A stretch of DNA of 64,000 bases from JBBBNV01 sp037137075. GTDB taxonomy: Bacteria; Bacillota; Bacilli; Paenibacillales; NBRC-103111. This document shows, in pieces, positions 33,473 to 42,074 of this stretch; positions within the stretch are counted from its first letter, which is position 1, and the number at the start of each line of letters is the position of its first letter. The translations under genes and the position numbers were made by a program. Below the pieces are notes generated by a model. The model saw only the letters and a program-made list of their open reading frames with translations, searched no databases and was not told where the DNA came from. The stretch lies in assembly GCF_037137075.1 (NCBI RefSeq), contig NZ_JBBBNV010000001.1, positions 124,001 through 188,000 on the forward strand, read 5' to 3'.

Positions 33473-35028
33473 GGCGAGCTCCTTTCATTACGCTCCTCTG
33501 TCTCGGGCTCTACCGGATGATCCCCGTATCCGCTCAGCTTCGGCCGGTGAGCCTGCTTCCACATCGGCGTACGGATCAGCGTATCTCTCAGCTCCCGGAA
33601 GCGTACGGGGGCCAGAGGCGACAAATACGGCAGACCGAAGGAATACAAGCGGCACAAATGGATGACAATCCCGATAAAGCCCAGCATGACCCCGACAAGC
33701 CCTAACGTGCCCGCAAGCAGCATCACCGGAAACCGAATCAGCCTCATTGGAATTCCCAGCGCGTACCGCGGGATCATAAATGAAGCAATCCCTGTAATGG
33801 CGACGACAATGACCATGGGCGCGGATACGATTCCGGCTGATGTGGCCGCTTGTCCGATAACGAGGGCTCCGACGATGCTGACCGCAGCACCGACCTGCTT
33901 CGGCAGGCGGACCCCGGCTTCCCGCAAAGCCTCGAAGGTAATCTCCATGATTAGCGCCTCCACCAGCGCCGGAAACGGAATCTCTTCGCGGGATTTGGCG
34001 ATATTGAGCAGCAGCACGGTCGGAATCATTTCCTGATGATACGTTGTTATGGCCACATAAGCCGAGGGCAGCAGCAAGGACATCACGAAAAAAACATACC
34101 TGAGCCAGCGGATGAACGTGCTCATCATGATGTTCTGGTAATAATCCTCCGGTGATTGCAGCATGGAGAACAAGCTTACCGGCGCGATAAGCGCAAAAGG
34201 AGTCCCGTCCACCAGCAGTGCTGCCCGGCCTTCAAGAAGATTGGCGCATACCACATCAGGCCGCTCTGTCGGCAGCATCTGCGGGAAGGGCGAATACGGA
34301 TTGTCCGAAATCCATTCTTCAATCGTTTCGCTTTCCAGTACGCCGTCCAGCCGGATGCGGGCAATTCTTGACTTCATTTCTTCAATCAGGCTCGGCGCCG
34401 CAATTCCTTTTATATAGACAAGTGTGACTTGCGTTTTGGAATAGGCTCCGATGGTCATATGCTGCATCTTCAGATTCGGGCTTTTCAGCCTTCGGCGCAG
34501 GAGCGGAATATTCACCCCCAGCGACTCGGTGAAGCCTTCCCGCGGTCCGCGCACTGTCGATTCCGCGACCGGCTCCTCCACCCCGCGCTGCTCGACCCGT
34601 GTCATGCCGCCATACGTAAACAGACGGGGTTCGCCGTCTATCAGCAGCACGGGATTCCCGTTCCCGATATGATCGGTGACATCCGGCCAATGCTCAAGCG
34701 AAGCCGCGGAGGTGGTCGGCAGTCTGGACAGCAGCGTTGCAGCCGATGGCAGCAGCTCGTCCGTATGGAGAAGGGGAGTCAATATAAACCGTTCCAGCAG
34801 CTGCTCATCCGTGATGCCCTGCGTATAGATGACCGTGACGCGAACGTCGCCGGCAGCCAAAAAAGAATGCAGCCTCGTATCGCCGCAGTCCTCATACATG
34901 GCTTCGAGTACAGATAAGTTTTCATCATAGGTCGGGTATACGGCTGTATAAGCAGTCTCCGCGTCGGGGGCCGCAGGGGACTGGACATCCCTTGCTTTTC
35001 CCTGTTTAAAGTACCACATGTTGAACAC
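33469..35028 (-). CDS. gerA: GerA-family spore germination protein
   Basis: 519 residues. The soluble N-terminal half (YDENLSVLEAMYEDCGDTRLHSF) is followed by membrane helices in the last 200 residues. Signature stretches are GPREGFTESLGVNIPLLRRRLKSPNL, NPYSPFPQMLPTERPDVVCANLLEGRAALLVDGTPFAL and REAGVRLPKQVGAAVSIVGALVIGQAA. It is the ion-channel-like A subunit of the receptor. First gene of the A-B-C-D operon. Confidence 0.92.
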   Translation of the reverse strand: MFNMWYFKQGKARDVQSPAAPDAETAYTAVYPTYDENLSVLEAMYEDCGDTRLHSFLAAGDVRVTVIYTQGITDEQLLERFILTPLLHTDELLPSAATLLSRLPTTSAASLEHWPDVTDHIGNGNPVLLIDGEPRLFTYGGMTRVEQRGVEEPVAESTVRGPREGFTESLGVNIPLLRRRLKSPNLKMQHMTIGAYSKTQVTLVYIKGIAAPSLIEEMKSRIARIRLDGVLESETIEEWISDNPYSPFPQMLPTERPDVVCANLLEGRAALLVDGTPFALIAPVSLFSMLQSPEDYYQNIMMSTFIRWLRYVFFVMSLLLPSAYVAITTYHQEMIPTVLLLNIAKSREEIPFPALVEALIMEITFEALREAGVRLPKQVGAAVSIVGALVIGQAATSAGIVSAPMVIVVAITGIASFMIPRYALGIPMRLIRFPVMLLAGTLGLVGVMLGFIGIVIHLCRLYSFGLPYLSPLAPVRFRELRDTLIRTPMWKQAHRPKLSGYGDHPVEPETEERNERSSP

Positions 35029-35142
35029 ACTCCCACAGAAACGAAGCTGTTAGTGAACATTTCCAGTATTCCCATCATGTGCTTGTCTTATGAAAGCCAT
35101 GCCGTACCGCATCACCGTTGCCGCCTCAGTGCTTCCTAGGAT

Positions 35143-35272
35143 TCATCGCCCCAGCACAGGTGCCATCCCAAACGTAAAAACCCGGCTGCTTACGCCCGGA
35201 TTTTTGGCCGAGGCAAAGTTCAGGCATACGACTCCGGTAAAGCCTTCCTTAACGGCAAGGCGCTCCGCCGCT
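35143..35272 (-). pseudogene. macrodomain (TIGR02452/PARG-like) fragment
   Basis: In one frame the minus strand reads RFEEAAERLAVKEG, then VVCLNFASAKNPG. That is the pattern of the N-terminal region of TIGR02452 proteins (microbial poly(ADP-ribose) glycohydrolase-like macrodomains), where LNFASARNPGGG binds ADP-ribose. Only about 45 residues remain, and the frame is joined directly to the end of the NADAR remnant, as if a deletion had merged two neighbouring genes. Confidence 0.55.
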
Positions 35273-35734
35273 TCTTCGAATCTTGGGATTGTCCTCCGAT
35301 AAACCGACGCCCCAAATCCGGTCTGTCGGGCTTGCTTCCACCAGCGTCGTGCTTTTGGTTTTGAGCAAATATTGAAGCAAATCGGGGTTTTGTGCAAATT
35401 TGGCAGCATTGCCGTCATAAACAATTGGTTTGCCTTCCGCTTCCCAACGGGCCTGCTCAAAAGGCTGAACAGCCCGGCCCAATGCTTTTTGCTCCCGAGG
35501 GGATTATGACAGCAAAATAAGCTCGGCGGTTTTCTCGTCACCGAATAGCATGGCTTTCTGGTACATCATGTACTGCTCCGCGCAGTTAAACTCAATCCCG
35601 CCGGCATGAAAATATGCCATATACCACTGGGAAAACGGTGATTCGGCCGGTAAAAAAACGTGAATTTCTCCATAAAGCGGTTGCTCCGTTCTTTCAAGAG
35701 CCTGATTTAGTGGCGGCCATCGGATAGAATCATA
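35249..35734 (-). pseudogene. NADAR (YbiA-like) gene with a premature stop
   Basis: The minus strand encodes ESPFSQWYMAYFHAGGIEFNCAEQYMMYQKAMLFGDEKTAELILLS, a TAA stop (35504-35506), and then in the same frame SPREQKALGRAVQPFEQARW and VEASPTDRIWGVGLSEDNP. Together these are the conserved blocks of NADAR domains, which remove ADP-ribose from guanosine or process riboflavin intermediates. The nonsense codon and the altered C-terminus indicate a dead gene. The apparent upstream extension runs into the terminator of the neighbouring operon. Confidence 0.8.
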
Positions 35735-35780
35735 CCAAAAACCCCCGCCGCCACTGTACAAAGTGGTGCTCGGGGGTTCT
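35735..35780 (-). terminator. rho-independent terminator of the CoA transferase-solute-binding operon
   Basis: On the minus strand GAACCCCCG-AGCACCACT and AGTGG-CGGCGGGGGTT form a long stem, followed by TTTTTGG. It lies right after the stop of the solute-binding protein gene. Confidence 0.88.
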
Positions 35781-35786
35781 CAATGA

Positions 35787-36935
35787 TTATTTGCGGCGCA
35801 GCTCGTTCAGCTTGCGAACCAGCTCGGCATGCCTGTGATCTCCGGATGCAAGATGCTGCTGGATCAGCTTACCGGCCTGCTCCTGAAACTCAATGTATCC
35901 GTCAAACCGTGGACGAAGGTATCCGTGATCCAGCGTTCGCAGCGTGCCTGCGAAGAAGTTGTTGGTCAGCCGGTTGGTCTCGGCATCCGTCCAAGCGCTT
36001 CGGTGGCCCGGTTGCCCGCCGCTTACGGTATACTCCGTTCTTTGAAATTCACCGTCAGCCACCAATTGGGCAAATGCCACGCATTGCGGGATATACCGGC
36101 TTTTGCTCGAAACAGCAATACCTACCCCGCCAATCATGCTGCCGCTAGGCACACCGTTATCCGACGGGATATCCGTATAATGAATCGTTCGGGAAGCAAA
36201 ACCCTCCCGGGCATAATTAGAATATCCGTAAATCAAGGGGATATAAGCGATTTCATCGGTAGCGGCCATCAAATCCGACATCGTAATCGGGTCGCTGGAC
36301 AGAGAGCTCGGATGAAGCTTCGGCAGAAAGCTTTGCAGGAGAGCCAGCACTTCTGCGCCAAGCTCCGGTGACAAATCCTGATCGTTATTCCAGAGCTGCC
36401 CGTCCGTCAGCTGCGCGCTGAGAGTCACGAAGCTGGCAAACGCATGGACCGGGGCTAGCGGCAGCCCGACCTTCACGCCACCCGGAAGCTGCTGAATGAG
36501 CTGCGTCACCTCGGCCCACGTGCGCGGAGCCTGCAAGCCGTGCTGCTGGAGCAGATCCGGCCGGAACGCGCTGACCTGGGCGGCGGCATCAGCGGCGAAG
36601 GCCCACTGCCGGCCATCAAATTCGTAGCTTTCATGGCTTTTTCCTACGCTGTTCGCGCGCTGATCGTCCAGAAACGCAGCACTGACATGCTCGTTTAACG
36701 GCACCAGCACACCCAGCTTCACCGCTGTGCCCAGATGAGGATGATCTACCATCATCAAATCGTACTTCTCGGCCAGCAGATCCAGCGGGTAGGCTTCAAA
36801 ATCATGCAGGGAGCGGGCGTCCCAGGTAATCTCGACTTCCGGGTTCAGCTGCTGAAATTTAGCGGCGGCGGCTTGGAGAGGAAGCACCCCCCGCGGGTGG
36901 TTCCAGGTCATTCCGCGTAATTGTATCATTCCCAT
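35787..36935 (-). CDS. family 1 extracellular-type solute-binding protein lacking a signal peptide
   Basis: About 382 residues. The fold is that of sugar-type ABC binding proteins: KFQQLNPEVEITWDARS near the start, DLMMVDHPHLGTAVKLGVLVPL, TWAEVTQLIQQL and a C-terminal YLRPRFDGYIEFQEQAGKLIQQHL. Unusually the N-terminus MGMIQLRGMTWNHPRG has no signal peptide or lipobox, so the protein should stay in the cytoplasm. Start at 36935 because AGGAAGG lies at spacing 6. No ABC permease or ATPase is nearby. It is the last gene of a catabolic-looking operon. It may bind a pathway intermediate or act as a sensor; this is inference. Confidence 0.75.
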   Translation of the reverse strand: MGMIQLRGMTWNHPRGVLPLQAAAAKFQQLNPEVEITWDARSLHDFEAYPLDLLAEKYDLMMVDHPHLGTAVKLGVLVPLNEHVSAAFLDDQRANSVGKSHESYEFDGRQWAFAADAAAQVSAFRPDLLQQHGLQAPRTWAEVTQLIQQLPGGVKVGLPLAPVHAFASFVTLSAQLTDGQLWNNDQDLSPELGAEVLALLQSFLPKLHPSSLSSDPITMSDLMAATDEIAYIPLIYGYSNYAREGFASRTIHYTDIPSDNGVPSGSMIGGVGIAVSSKSRYIPQCVAFAQLVADGEFQRTEYTVSGGQPGHRSAWTDAETNRLTNNFFAGTLRTLDHGYLRPRFDGYIEFQEQAGKLIQQHLASGDHRHAELVRKLNELRRK

Positions 36936-37067
36936 TCCGTTCCTTCCTTTTGTCAAATCGGATGTATGGACTGCTTGGACTTCTCGTTACCCGCAGCGGG
37001 CATCAGCACAGAGTTCCGATAAAAGACAGGCCAGCTGCTGCTGAATCTATGTTTTATCCGTTCAGGG

Positions 37068-38228
37068 TTAAGCCTCATTGGCGATTTCAGCTAACGTGAC
37101 CGGGCGGTTCTCCTCCATGGAGCGGTATGCGGCAAACACCATCTGCATCGTCATCAGATTGTCCCGCACACTATTCTCCGGTTCGCGGTCCTCCTCTATC
37201 GCGCGCATCAGCTCACCCATCGTCCCCATAAACGCATCCGGGAACCACCTGCCCTCCAGCATCGGCGTCAGCCAGATGGAAGGGTTCGTGCGCTTGGACA
37301 AGAAGCTGAGTGTATCTTCCTGCCCTTGGGGGTAATTGTACAAAGCCCCGTTCGTTCCTTTAATTACGCCCTCTGTTCCCTCAAACCGGAAGGTAGCATA
37401 CCAATCGTTCGGGGTAGACCAATTGTTGTGATTGTCGTGAATCAGCCCGCGCATGTCGCCTTCGAATTTGATATGCAGCATTGTACGAGTCTCACCGACG
37501 CTCGTCTGCCCGGGATAACGGGCCCCGTCCCCATAAATATATTCCGGCGTGCCGAACAGGCTGCGCAGTGCGTCCATGTAATGAATGCTGTGATACATGA
37601 CCTCAAGCCGCGGAATCCTGGTGATCCATGGCCAGCTGTCCCAATCCGTCTTCACATTCACCTGAATGGAGGCTTGTACAGGAGTGCCGAGCCAGCCGCG
37701 GTCAATAATCGTTTTGCTCGCGCGAATGCCGGGAGCCCAGCGCATCTGTTGATTGCAAGCCGCCTTGATGCCCGCCTGTGAACAAATTTCCGTAATCCGT
37801 ACCGCCTCGGCATAATTTTCGCTGAGCGGCTTTTGGCAAAGAATATGCTTCCCGGCGGCTGCCGCCTGTGCTACAACACCAGCCTGGAATACGGCCGGAA
37901 TCGCAATATCCACGATATGTACATCCGGATCGCTCAGCAGCTCATCCAGTGACGGATATACCTTGGGTAAACCAAAGGCAGCAGCCGCAGACTGGGCTTT
38001 ATTCGAGTCCAGATCGTAAATGCCGGCAACCAGAAAGCCGGCCATCCGGTATGCGGGCAGATGGCAGGAAAGCACAATTTCGCCTGCGCCGACAATAGCA
38101 ATCCCCAACGTTTTTGAACGGGGCAATTTCGGCTTGTAATCAAGGTCTAGCGGGAATGCAAGCGTATTCAACGGCAAGCCCTCCTCTGTAAGAAAATAGG
38201 GTGCATCCAGCCTCACAGCCCCGGGCAA
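37068..38228 (-). CDS. Gfo/Idh/MocA family oxidoreductase
   Basis: About 386 residues. NAD(P)-binding motif LGIAIVGAGEIVLSCHLPAYRMAG near residue 40 is preceded by an unusual 38-residue extension. The conserved EKP block appears as ILCQKPLSENYAEA with Gln in place of Glu. H in YHSIHYMDALRSLFG is at the usual catalytic position. Substrates in the family are sugars, inositols and related compounds. The start (TTG 38228) has only a weak site; GTG 38216 is an alternative. It sits in the middle of the operon. Confidence 0.8.
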   Translation of the reverse strand: MPGAVRLDAPYFLTEEGLPLNTLAFPLDLDYKPKLPRSKTLGIAIVGAGEIVLSCHLPAYRMAGFLVAGIYDLDSNKAQSAAAAFGLPKVYPSLDELLSDPDVHIVDIAIPAVFQAGVVAQAAAAGKHILCQKPLSENYAEAVRITEICSQAGIKAACNQQMRWAPGIRASKTIIDRGWLGTPVQASIQVNVKTDWDSWPWITRIPRLEVMYHSIHYMDALRSLFGTPEYIYGDGARYPGQTSVGETRTMLHIKFEGDMRGLIHDNHNNWSTPNDWYATFRFEGTEGVIKGTNGALYNYPQGQEDTLSFLSKRTNPSIWLTPMLEGRWFPDAFMGTMGELMRAIEEDREPENSVRDNLMTMQMVFAAYRSMEENRPVTLAEIANEA

Positions 38229-38309
38229 GGCTCCACGTCAGCCCAGCCGGTTTATTTCCGAACGCACGCTCGGTTCCTATGAAATTCCGCGCTATAATGA
38301 GGCGCCATA

Positions 38310-38353
38310 GTCATGAGATACCGCCTTCCGTTCCGGCCGGAGGTTCTCATGAC
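38310..38353. repeat. inverted repeat between MaoC and Gfo/Idh genes
   Basis: Arms GTCATGAGA and TCTCATGAC with a 26-base interior that can pair further at ACC/GGT. It lacks a T tract on either strand. It may be an internal mRNA hairpin or operator. Confidence 0.45.
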
Positions 38354-38376
38354 AAAAGCACCGATTCGTGATCCCT

Positions 38377-38826
38377 CTAAGCGTTCGGCTTCTTCTTCAC
38401 CATCAGCAGGTGATCGCAGGCAAGCACTACCGCCCCATGCTGGTTAAATATCTCGCACTGCTCTGTGACCATGCCGAATTCCGGACGCTTCGGATGATCG
38501 TGCTTCTCGCGGATCGTAATCCGCACGCGGATGGTATCCCCGATAAACACCGGCTTGATGAAGCGAAGCCGGTCATAGCCGTAGGAGAACGCCTCCGGAT
38601 TCACCGCGCCCGCCGACATGCCGATTCCCATACTGAAAATCAAGGTCCCGTGCGCGATACGCTGCCCGAAATCCTGGGTCTTGCACCATTCGGCATCCAT
38701 ATGGTGGGGATAAAAATCGCCGGTCTGCCCGGCATGCATGACAACATCCGTTTCTGTAACGGTCCGCCCGAACGTTTCCCTGACGTATCCCGTTTCGTAG
38801 TCCTCATAAAAAACCGATTGAAACAT
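38377..38826 (-). CDS. MaoC-like dehydratase (hotdog fold)
   Basis: About 149 residues. The MaoC/hydratase 2 motif is clear: TETDVVMHAGQTGDFYPHHMDAEWCKTQDFGQRIAHGTL, with the catalytic Asp-x4-His pair (DFYPHH) and the AHG turn, then GYDRLRFIKPVFIGDTI. These enzymes hydrate or dehydrate acyl-CoA thioesters. ATG at 38826 has GGGGTGGAG. It is directly downstream of the amidohydrolase gene, with a 24-bp gap. Confidence 0.85.
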   Translation of the reverse strand: MFQSVFYEDYETGYVRETFGRTVTETDVVMHAGQTGDFYPHHMDAEWCKTQDFGQRIAHGTLIFSMGIGMSAGAVNPEAFSYGYDRLRFIKPVFIGDTIRVRITIREKHDHPKRPEFGMVTEQCEIFNQHGAVVLACDHLLMVKKKPNA

Positions 38827-38849
38827 GTCTCCACCCCGCAATGAATTTT

Positions 38850-39698
38850 TCACTTGACATCTAATTTATAAAAGGCTGCCGCCGTTCCGCCAAGCACAGC
38901 GTCAATCTGAGCTGCGGGACGCCCTTCTAAAGCGCGGCCTGTCTCTTCCCATACCTTGCGGTAGTCACCCGCAAGCGTCGCTACGGGCCAGTCGCTGCCA
39001 AACATCAGCCGCTCTGCGCCGAAATGCTCAAAGGCATGATCCACATAAGGGCGCAAATCGGCGGCGGTCCAGTCGGTCCAGCTTGCAGCCGTATTGAGTC
39101 CCGATACCTTGGCGTATACCTGCGGATATTCAGCTGCACGGGCGAGCTGCCCCGCCCACGGCTCCCACTGCTTATCCAGAATCGGCGGCTTGGCCAAATG
39201 GTCAATGACCATGCGCAAATCCGGAACACGCTCGGCCAAGACGGGGATGTGCTTCAGATGATTCGGGAACACCGCGACAACATCAAAGGGAATTTCGAAG
39301 GAGGCCAGCACCTGCAGGCCTTCAATCACCTTGTCGCGAACCACCCAGTCCGGATCGGGCTCGTCATGAATCAGATGGCGGACGCCTTTGAACCGCGGAT
39401 GCTTGCAGTAAGCCTCCAGCTTCTTCGCTGCGGCCAGCGGCTTATCCAGCGGGACCCAGCCGACAACGCCCCCGACCCAATCGAATTCGTCGGCAATAGC
39501 CAGCATATAATCCGTATCCTCGTAGCTGTTGTTGGCCTGCACAAGCACCGTTTTATCGATGCCCGCAGCACGGATTTGCGGCTCCAGCTCCGCCGGCTCG
39601 AACGTCCGGTAGATGACTCCGTGCTCCGGAGTCAGCCAAGGGTATTCATTTTTGTCCAGATTCCAAAAGTGCTGATGCGCATCAATCCGAATGGTCAT
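38850..39698 (-). CDS. amidohydrolase 2 family protein (lactonase-like)
   Basis: 282 residues, a TIM-barrel metal hydrolase. HQHFWNL at the start gives the HxH metal site; HLAKPP near residue 165 and GSDWPVA near 235 give the other ligands and catalytic Asp. The overall layout is that of L-fuconolactonase and related lactonases (FRGVRHLI-type motif FKGVRHLIHDEPD). It probably opens a lactone or C-C/C-N bond of a sugar-acid-like substrate. ATG with a nearby AGGCATTCC-type site; the gap to the CoA transferase gene is 16 bp. Confidence 0.85.
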   Translation of the reverse strand: MTIRIDAHQHFWNLDKNEYPWLTPEHGVIYRTFEPAELEPQIRAAGIDKTVLVQANNSYEDTDYMLAIADEFDWVGGVVGWVPLDKPLAAAKKLEAYCKHPRFKGVRHLIHDEPDPDWVVRDKVIEGLQVLASFEIPFDVVAVFPNHLKHIPVLAERVPDLRMVIDHLAKPPILDKQWEPWAGQLARAAEYPQVYAKVSGLNTAASWTDWTAADLRPYVDHAFEHFGAERLMFGSDWPVATLAGDYRKVWEETGRALEGRPAAQIDAVLGGTAAAFYKLDVK

Positions 39699-39714
39699 TA
39701 GGAATGCCTCCGCT

Positions 39715-40866
39715 TCATTGGGTTATGGGAATGAACTCCTGCTCCAGCCGATCATTATGCTGTCCGATCCGGGGAGAGCCTGCAGGAGAGCTCAATACTT
39801 CGCCGTCGATCCGAATCGGGCAGCGGGTGGTGGACATGGCAACGCCGTTTTCTCTTACAACCTCCTGAGTCATCCGCAGGCCCTGGAACGCTTCGTGGCT
39901 CGTTAGCTTGTCCCAGGTGAACACTTCGGCGCACCAATAGTCGGCAGGCTCCAGCCGGGCAAGCCAGTAAGCCGTCGTTTCCTGCTTGAGATGCTCCTTC
40001 AGCAGCCGTTTAATCGTATCCCGCTCGCTGAACCAGGTCGCCGAATCGGTGTAGGCCGCGACCTCGGCGCTGCCAAGCAGCTCGCCAAGCCGCGGAATGG
40101 AGCCCATGGCCAAAGCCAAATAGCCGTCCGCAGTTTCGTAGATGCCGTAAGGAGCGCCCAGATAGGCATGGGCATTCCGGACGCTGCTTCGAACAGGCGC
40201 TTTGCCGCCATCATTAAGATATGTGGTCAAAACCTCAAATTGGAAATCAAGGACCGATTCCAGAAGGCTGACCTCAACCAGCCCGCCTTTCCCGGTAATT
40301 CCCCGCCGAACCAGGCAGGCCAAGATGCCCTGTACCAGATGAGCTCCAGCCATCATGTCCGCAATGGCCAAGCCAAAGGGAACCGGCCCCTGCTCTTCAT
40401 CCCCGCTCAGCCAAGTAAGTCCAGAGAGAGACTGGACAAGCAAATCTTGTCCGGGCTTATCCTTCCAAGGCCCTTCCTTGCCGTATCCGGTAACCTCGGC
40501 GTATACCAGTCGCGGGTTTATCGCCTTCACCATCTCATAACCGAACCCGATTTTGTCCATAACTCCGGGACGGAAGTTCTGAATGAGCACATCGGCTTGC
40601 TCCACCAGCTTCTTCACTTTGGCGAAATCAGCCGGGTCCTTCAAATTGGCCGCAAAGCTTTCCTTGTTGCGGTTAATCGAATGAAACAGCGTGCTGTCCC
40701 CGTCCAGCTCCAAGTCGGAAATGTACAGCCTGCGGCACAAGTCCCCGCCGTCCGGCCTTTCGATTTTAATGACGCGCGCGCCCAGATCGGCCAAGCGCAG
40801 CGCCGCAGACGGCCCCGACAAAAACTGGCTGAAATCAAGCACCAACAACCCTTGTAATGGCAGCAT
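39715..40866 (-). CDS. CaiB/BaiF family CoA transferase
   Basis: 383 residues of the class III CoA transferases. GLLVLDFSQFLSGPSAALRLADLGARVIKIERP is the family start; the catalytic Asp is expected in PGQDLLVQSLSGL near residue 145, and GPPVP-type PVPFGLAIADMMAGAHLV follows. They move CoA between carboxylic acids. First gene of the operon facing the FadR-type regulator. The start ATG lies close to GGGAACTT, with no perfect site visible. Confidence 0.88.
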   Translation of the reverse strand: MLPLQGLLVLDFSQFLSGPSAALRLADLGARVIKIERPDGGDLCRRLYISDLELDGDSTLFHSINRNKESFAANLKDPADFAKVKKLVEQADVLIQNFRPGVMDKIGFGYEMVKAINPRLVYAEVTGYGKEGPWKDKPGQDLLVQSLSGLTWLSGDEEQGPVPFGLAIADMMAGAHLVQGILACLVRRGITGKGGLVEVSLLESVLDFQFEVLTTYLNDGGKAPVRSSVRNAHAYLGAPYGIYETADGYLALAMGSIPRLGELLGSAEVAAYTDSATWFSERDTIKRLLKEHLKQETTAYWLARLEPADYWCAEVFTWDKLTSHEAFQGLRMTQEVVRENGVAMSTTRCPIRIDGEVLSSPAGSPRIGQHNDRLEQEFIPITQ

Positions 40867-40952
40867 AAGTTCCCTCTTTTCTCATAATAACGCTTACAAG
40901 CTGTATATGACGGTACCTCAAAGCAGGAGCAGGTGAACTTTAACCCGATTTG

Positions 40953-40998
40953 TGGTACGATAAAATGTATATTGGTACCCTGGTAGTACCGCGATACC
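40953..40998. promoter_or_regulatory. probable FadR/GntR operator in a divergent promoter
   Basis: The stretch has three GGTA(C) words: GTGGTAC at 40952-40958, the palindrome GGTACC at 40974-40979 and TGGTAGTACC at 40981-40990. The last matches the FadR-subfamily consensus TGGT-N3-ACC. It lies between the divergent CoA transferase and GntR genes, the natural place for an operator. Confidence 0.62.
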
Positions 40999-41057
40999 TT
41001 TCTAAAGCTTAACACCGTTTTCTTGCGAATTCAATCCTTTAATGGAGGAAATACGAA

Positions 41058-41771
41058 ATGGTTAAATGGGAAGCTGTTAAACGTGTCACCGTCACAGAGC
41101 AAATCATGGAGCAAATCGCGCTGCTGATTACCGAAGGCCGTCTTCAGGCCGGGGACAAGCTGCCGAATGAGCGGGATTTAGCCGTTCAGCTTGGTGTCAC
41201 CCGAGGTCGGGTGCGCGAAGCGCTCCGGGCGCTGTCGCTTGTCGGCTTAATCCGGATCAAGGCCGGAGAAGGCAGCTTCGTCAACGAGCAGCAGGTGCCG
41301 GTGCCCCAGGATACGATTCTGTGGTTGTTTCATCATGAAATTCACAATCTGTCCGAGGTTTATGCTGCAAGAAAGCTGATTGAGCCTGAAGTGTATACTA
41401 CCTCTGCGGAGCATTTGTCTGAGCCGGATTTGCAGCAGCTTCAATCGCTTCTCGACCGTCTTGAAGCAATGCGGTCTTCGCGCTCCGTCGATGCGGCGGG
41501 CCTTCTGGCTGTACTGGATGAGTTCGATGTCTATGTGGGCGAACGCTGCGGCAACCATATTTTTTCCAAGCTGATGCAGACCATCGTTCACCTGCGCAGG
41601 GAAACGAGCTTGAAGGTGCTCCAGGTACCGGGAGCGATTGATTCCAGCGTGCATGGGCGGAAGGCGATTCTGGGGGCGCTGCGGACCAGGGATGCCAGGC
41701 AGGTCAGAAGTGCGGTTGAACAATTTTTCCGCTCGTCTCAAACCTTCTATGAAACGATGTTAAACGACTAG
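41058..41771 (+). CDS. GntR/FadR family transcriptional regulator (FCD domain)
   Basis: 237 residues. N-terminal winged helix VTEQIMEQIALLITEGRLQAGDKLPNERDLAVQLGVTRGRVREALRALSLVGLIRIKAGEG, then a helical FCD ligand domain from about residue 90 (YAARKLIEPEVYTTSAEHL; later HGRKAILGALRTRDARQVRSAVEQFF with metal-binding His). Such regulators respond to carboxylates or sugar acids. It is divergent from the CoA transferase operon and probably represses it. ATG behind TGGAGGAAATAC. Confidence 0.87.
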   Translation: MVKWEAVKRVTVTEQIMEQIALLITEGRLQAGDKLPNERDLAVQLGVTRGRVREALRALSLVGLIRIKAGEGSFVNEQQVPVPQDTILWLFHHEIHNLSEVYAARKLIEPEVYTTSAEHLSEPDLQQLQSLLDRLEAMRSSRSVDAAGLLAVLDEFDVYVGERCGNHIFSKLMQTIVHLRRETSLKVLQVPGAIDSSVHGRKAILGALRTRDARQVRSAVEQFFRSSQTFYETMLND

Positions 41772-42074
41772 GGCTGATCAAGCGTGCTGCGCAGGAACCT
41801 CGGTTCCAAGCTGCGCCGGATGCAAAGCATGGCTTGCTTTACACCACTCCCCCAGTATTTAACGTCATTAACTTGTACATATTTTCAATTAATTAATTAC
41901 ATTAACTAATCGTCAATGTCCTTCAGACAGGTTTTATTTCCAGGTGCAGCGCCGGACCTATTCATGAACCAGCCTCTGATTGTCAAAATTTCAGTTGTAA
42001 TCTGCTGTGAAAGCTTTAGGATATATACTAGAAGATTCGTATCTTCATTTTTGTTGCAAAAGGAGCAATCAAAC
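41772..42074. other. intergenic region between gntR and pdxK
   Basis: About 300 bp. Just after gntR there is a GGAACC-TC-GGTTCC hairpin inside GTGCTGCGC/GCTGCGCC, and TGCAAAGCATGGCTTGCTTTAC can form another; these may end the gntR transcript. Then comes an A+T-rich stretch with a possible -10 TATACT at 42024-42029 for pdxK. No gene is visible. Confidence 0.45.
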
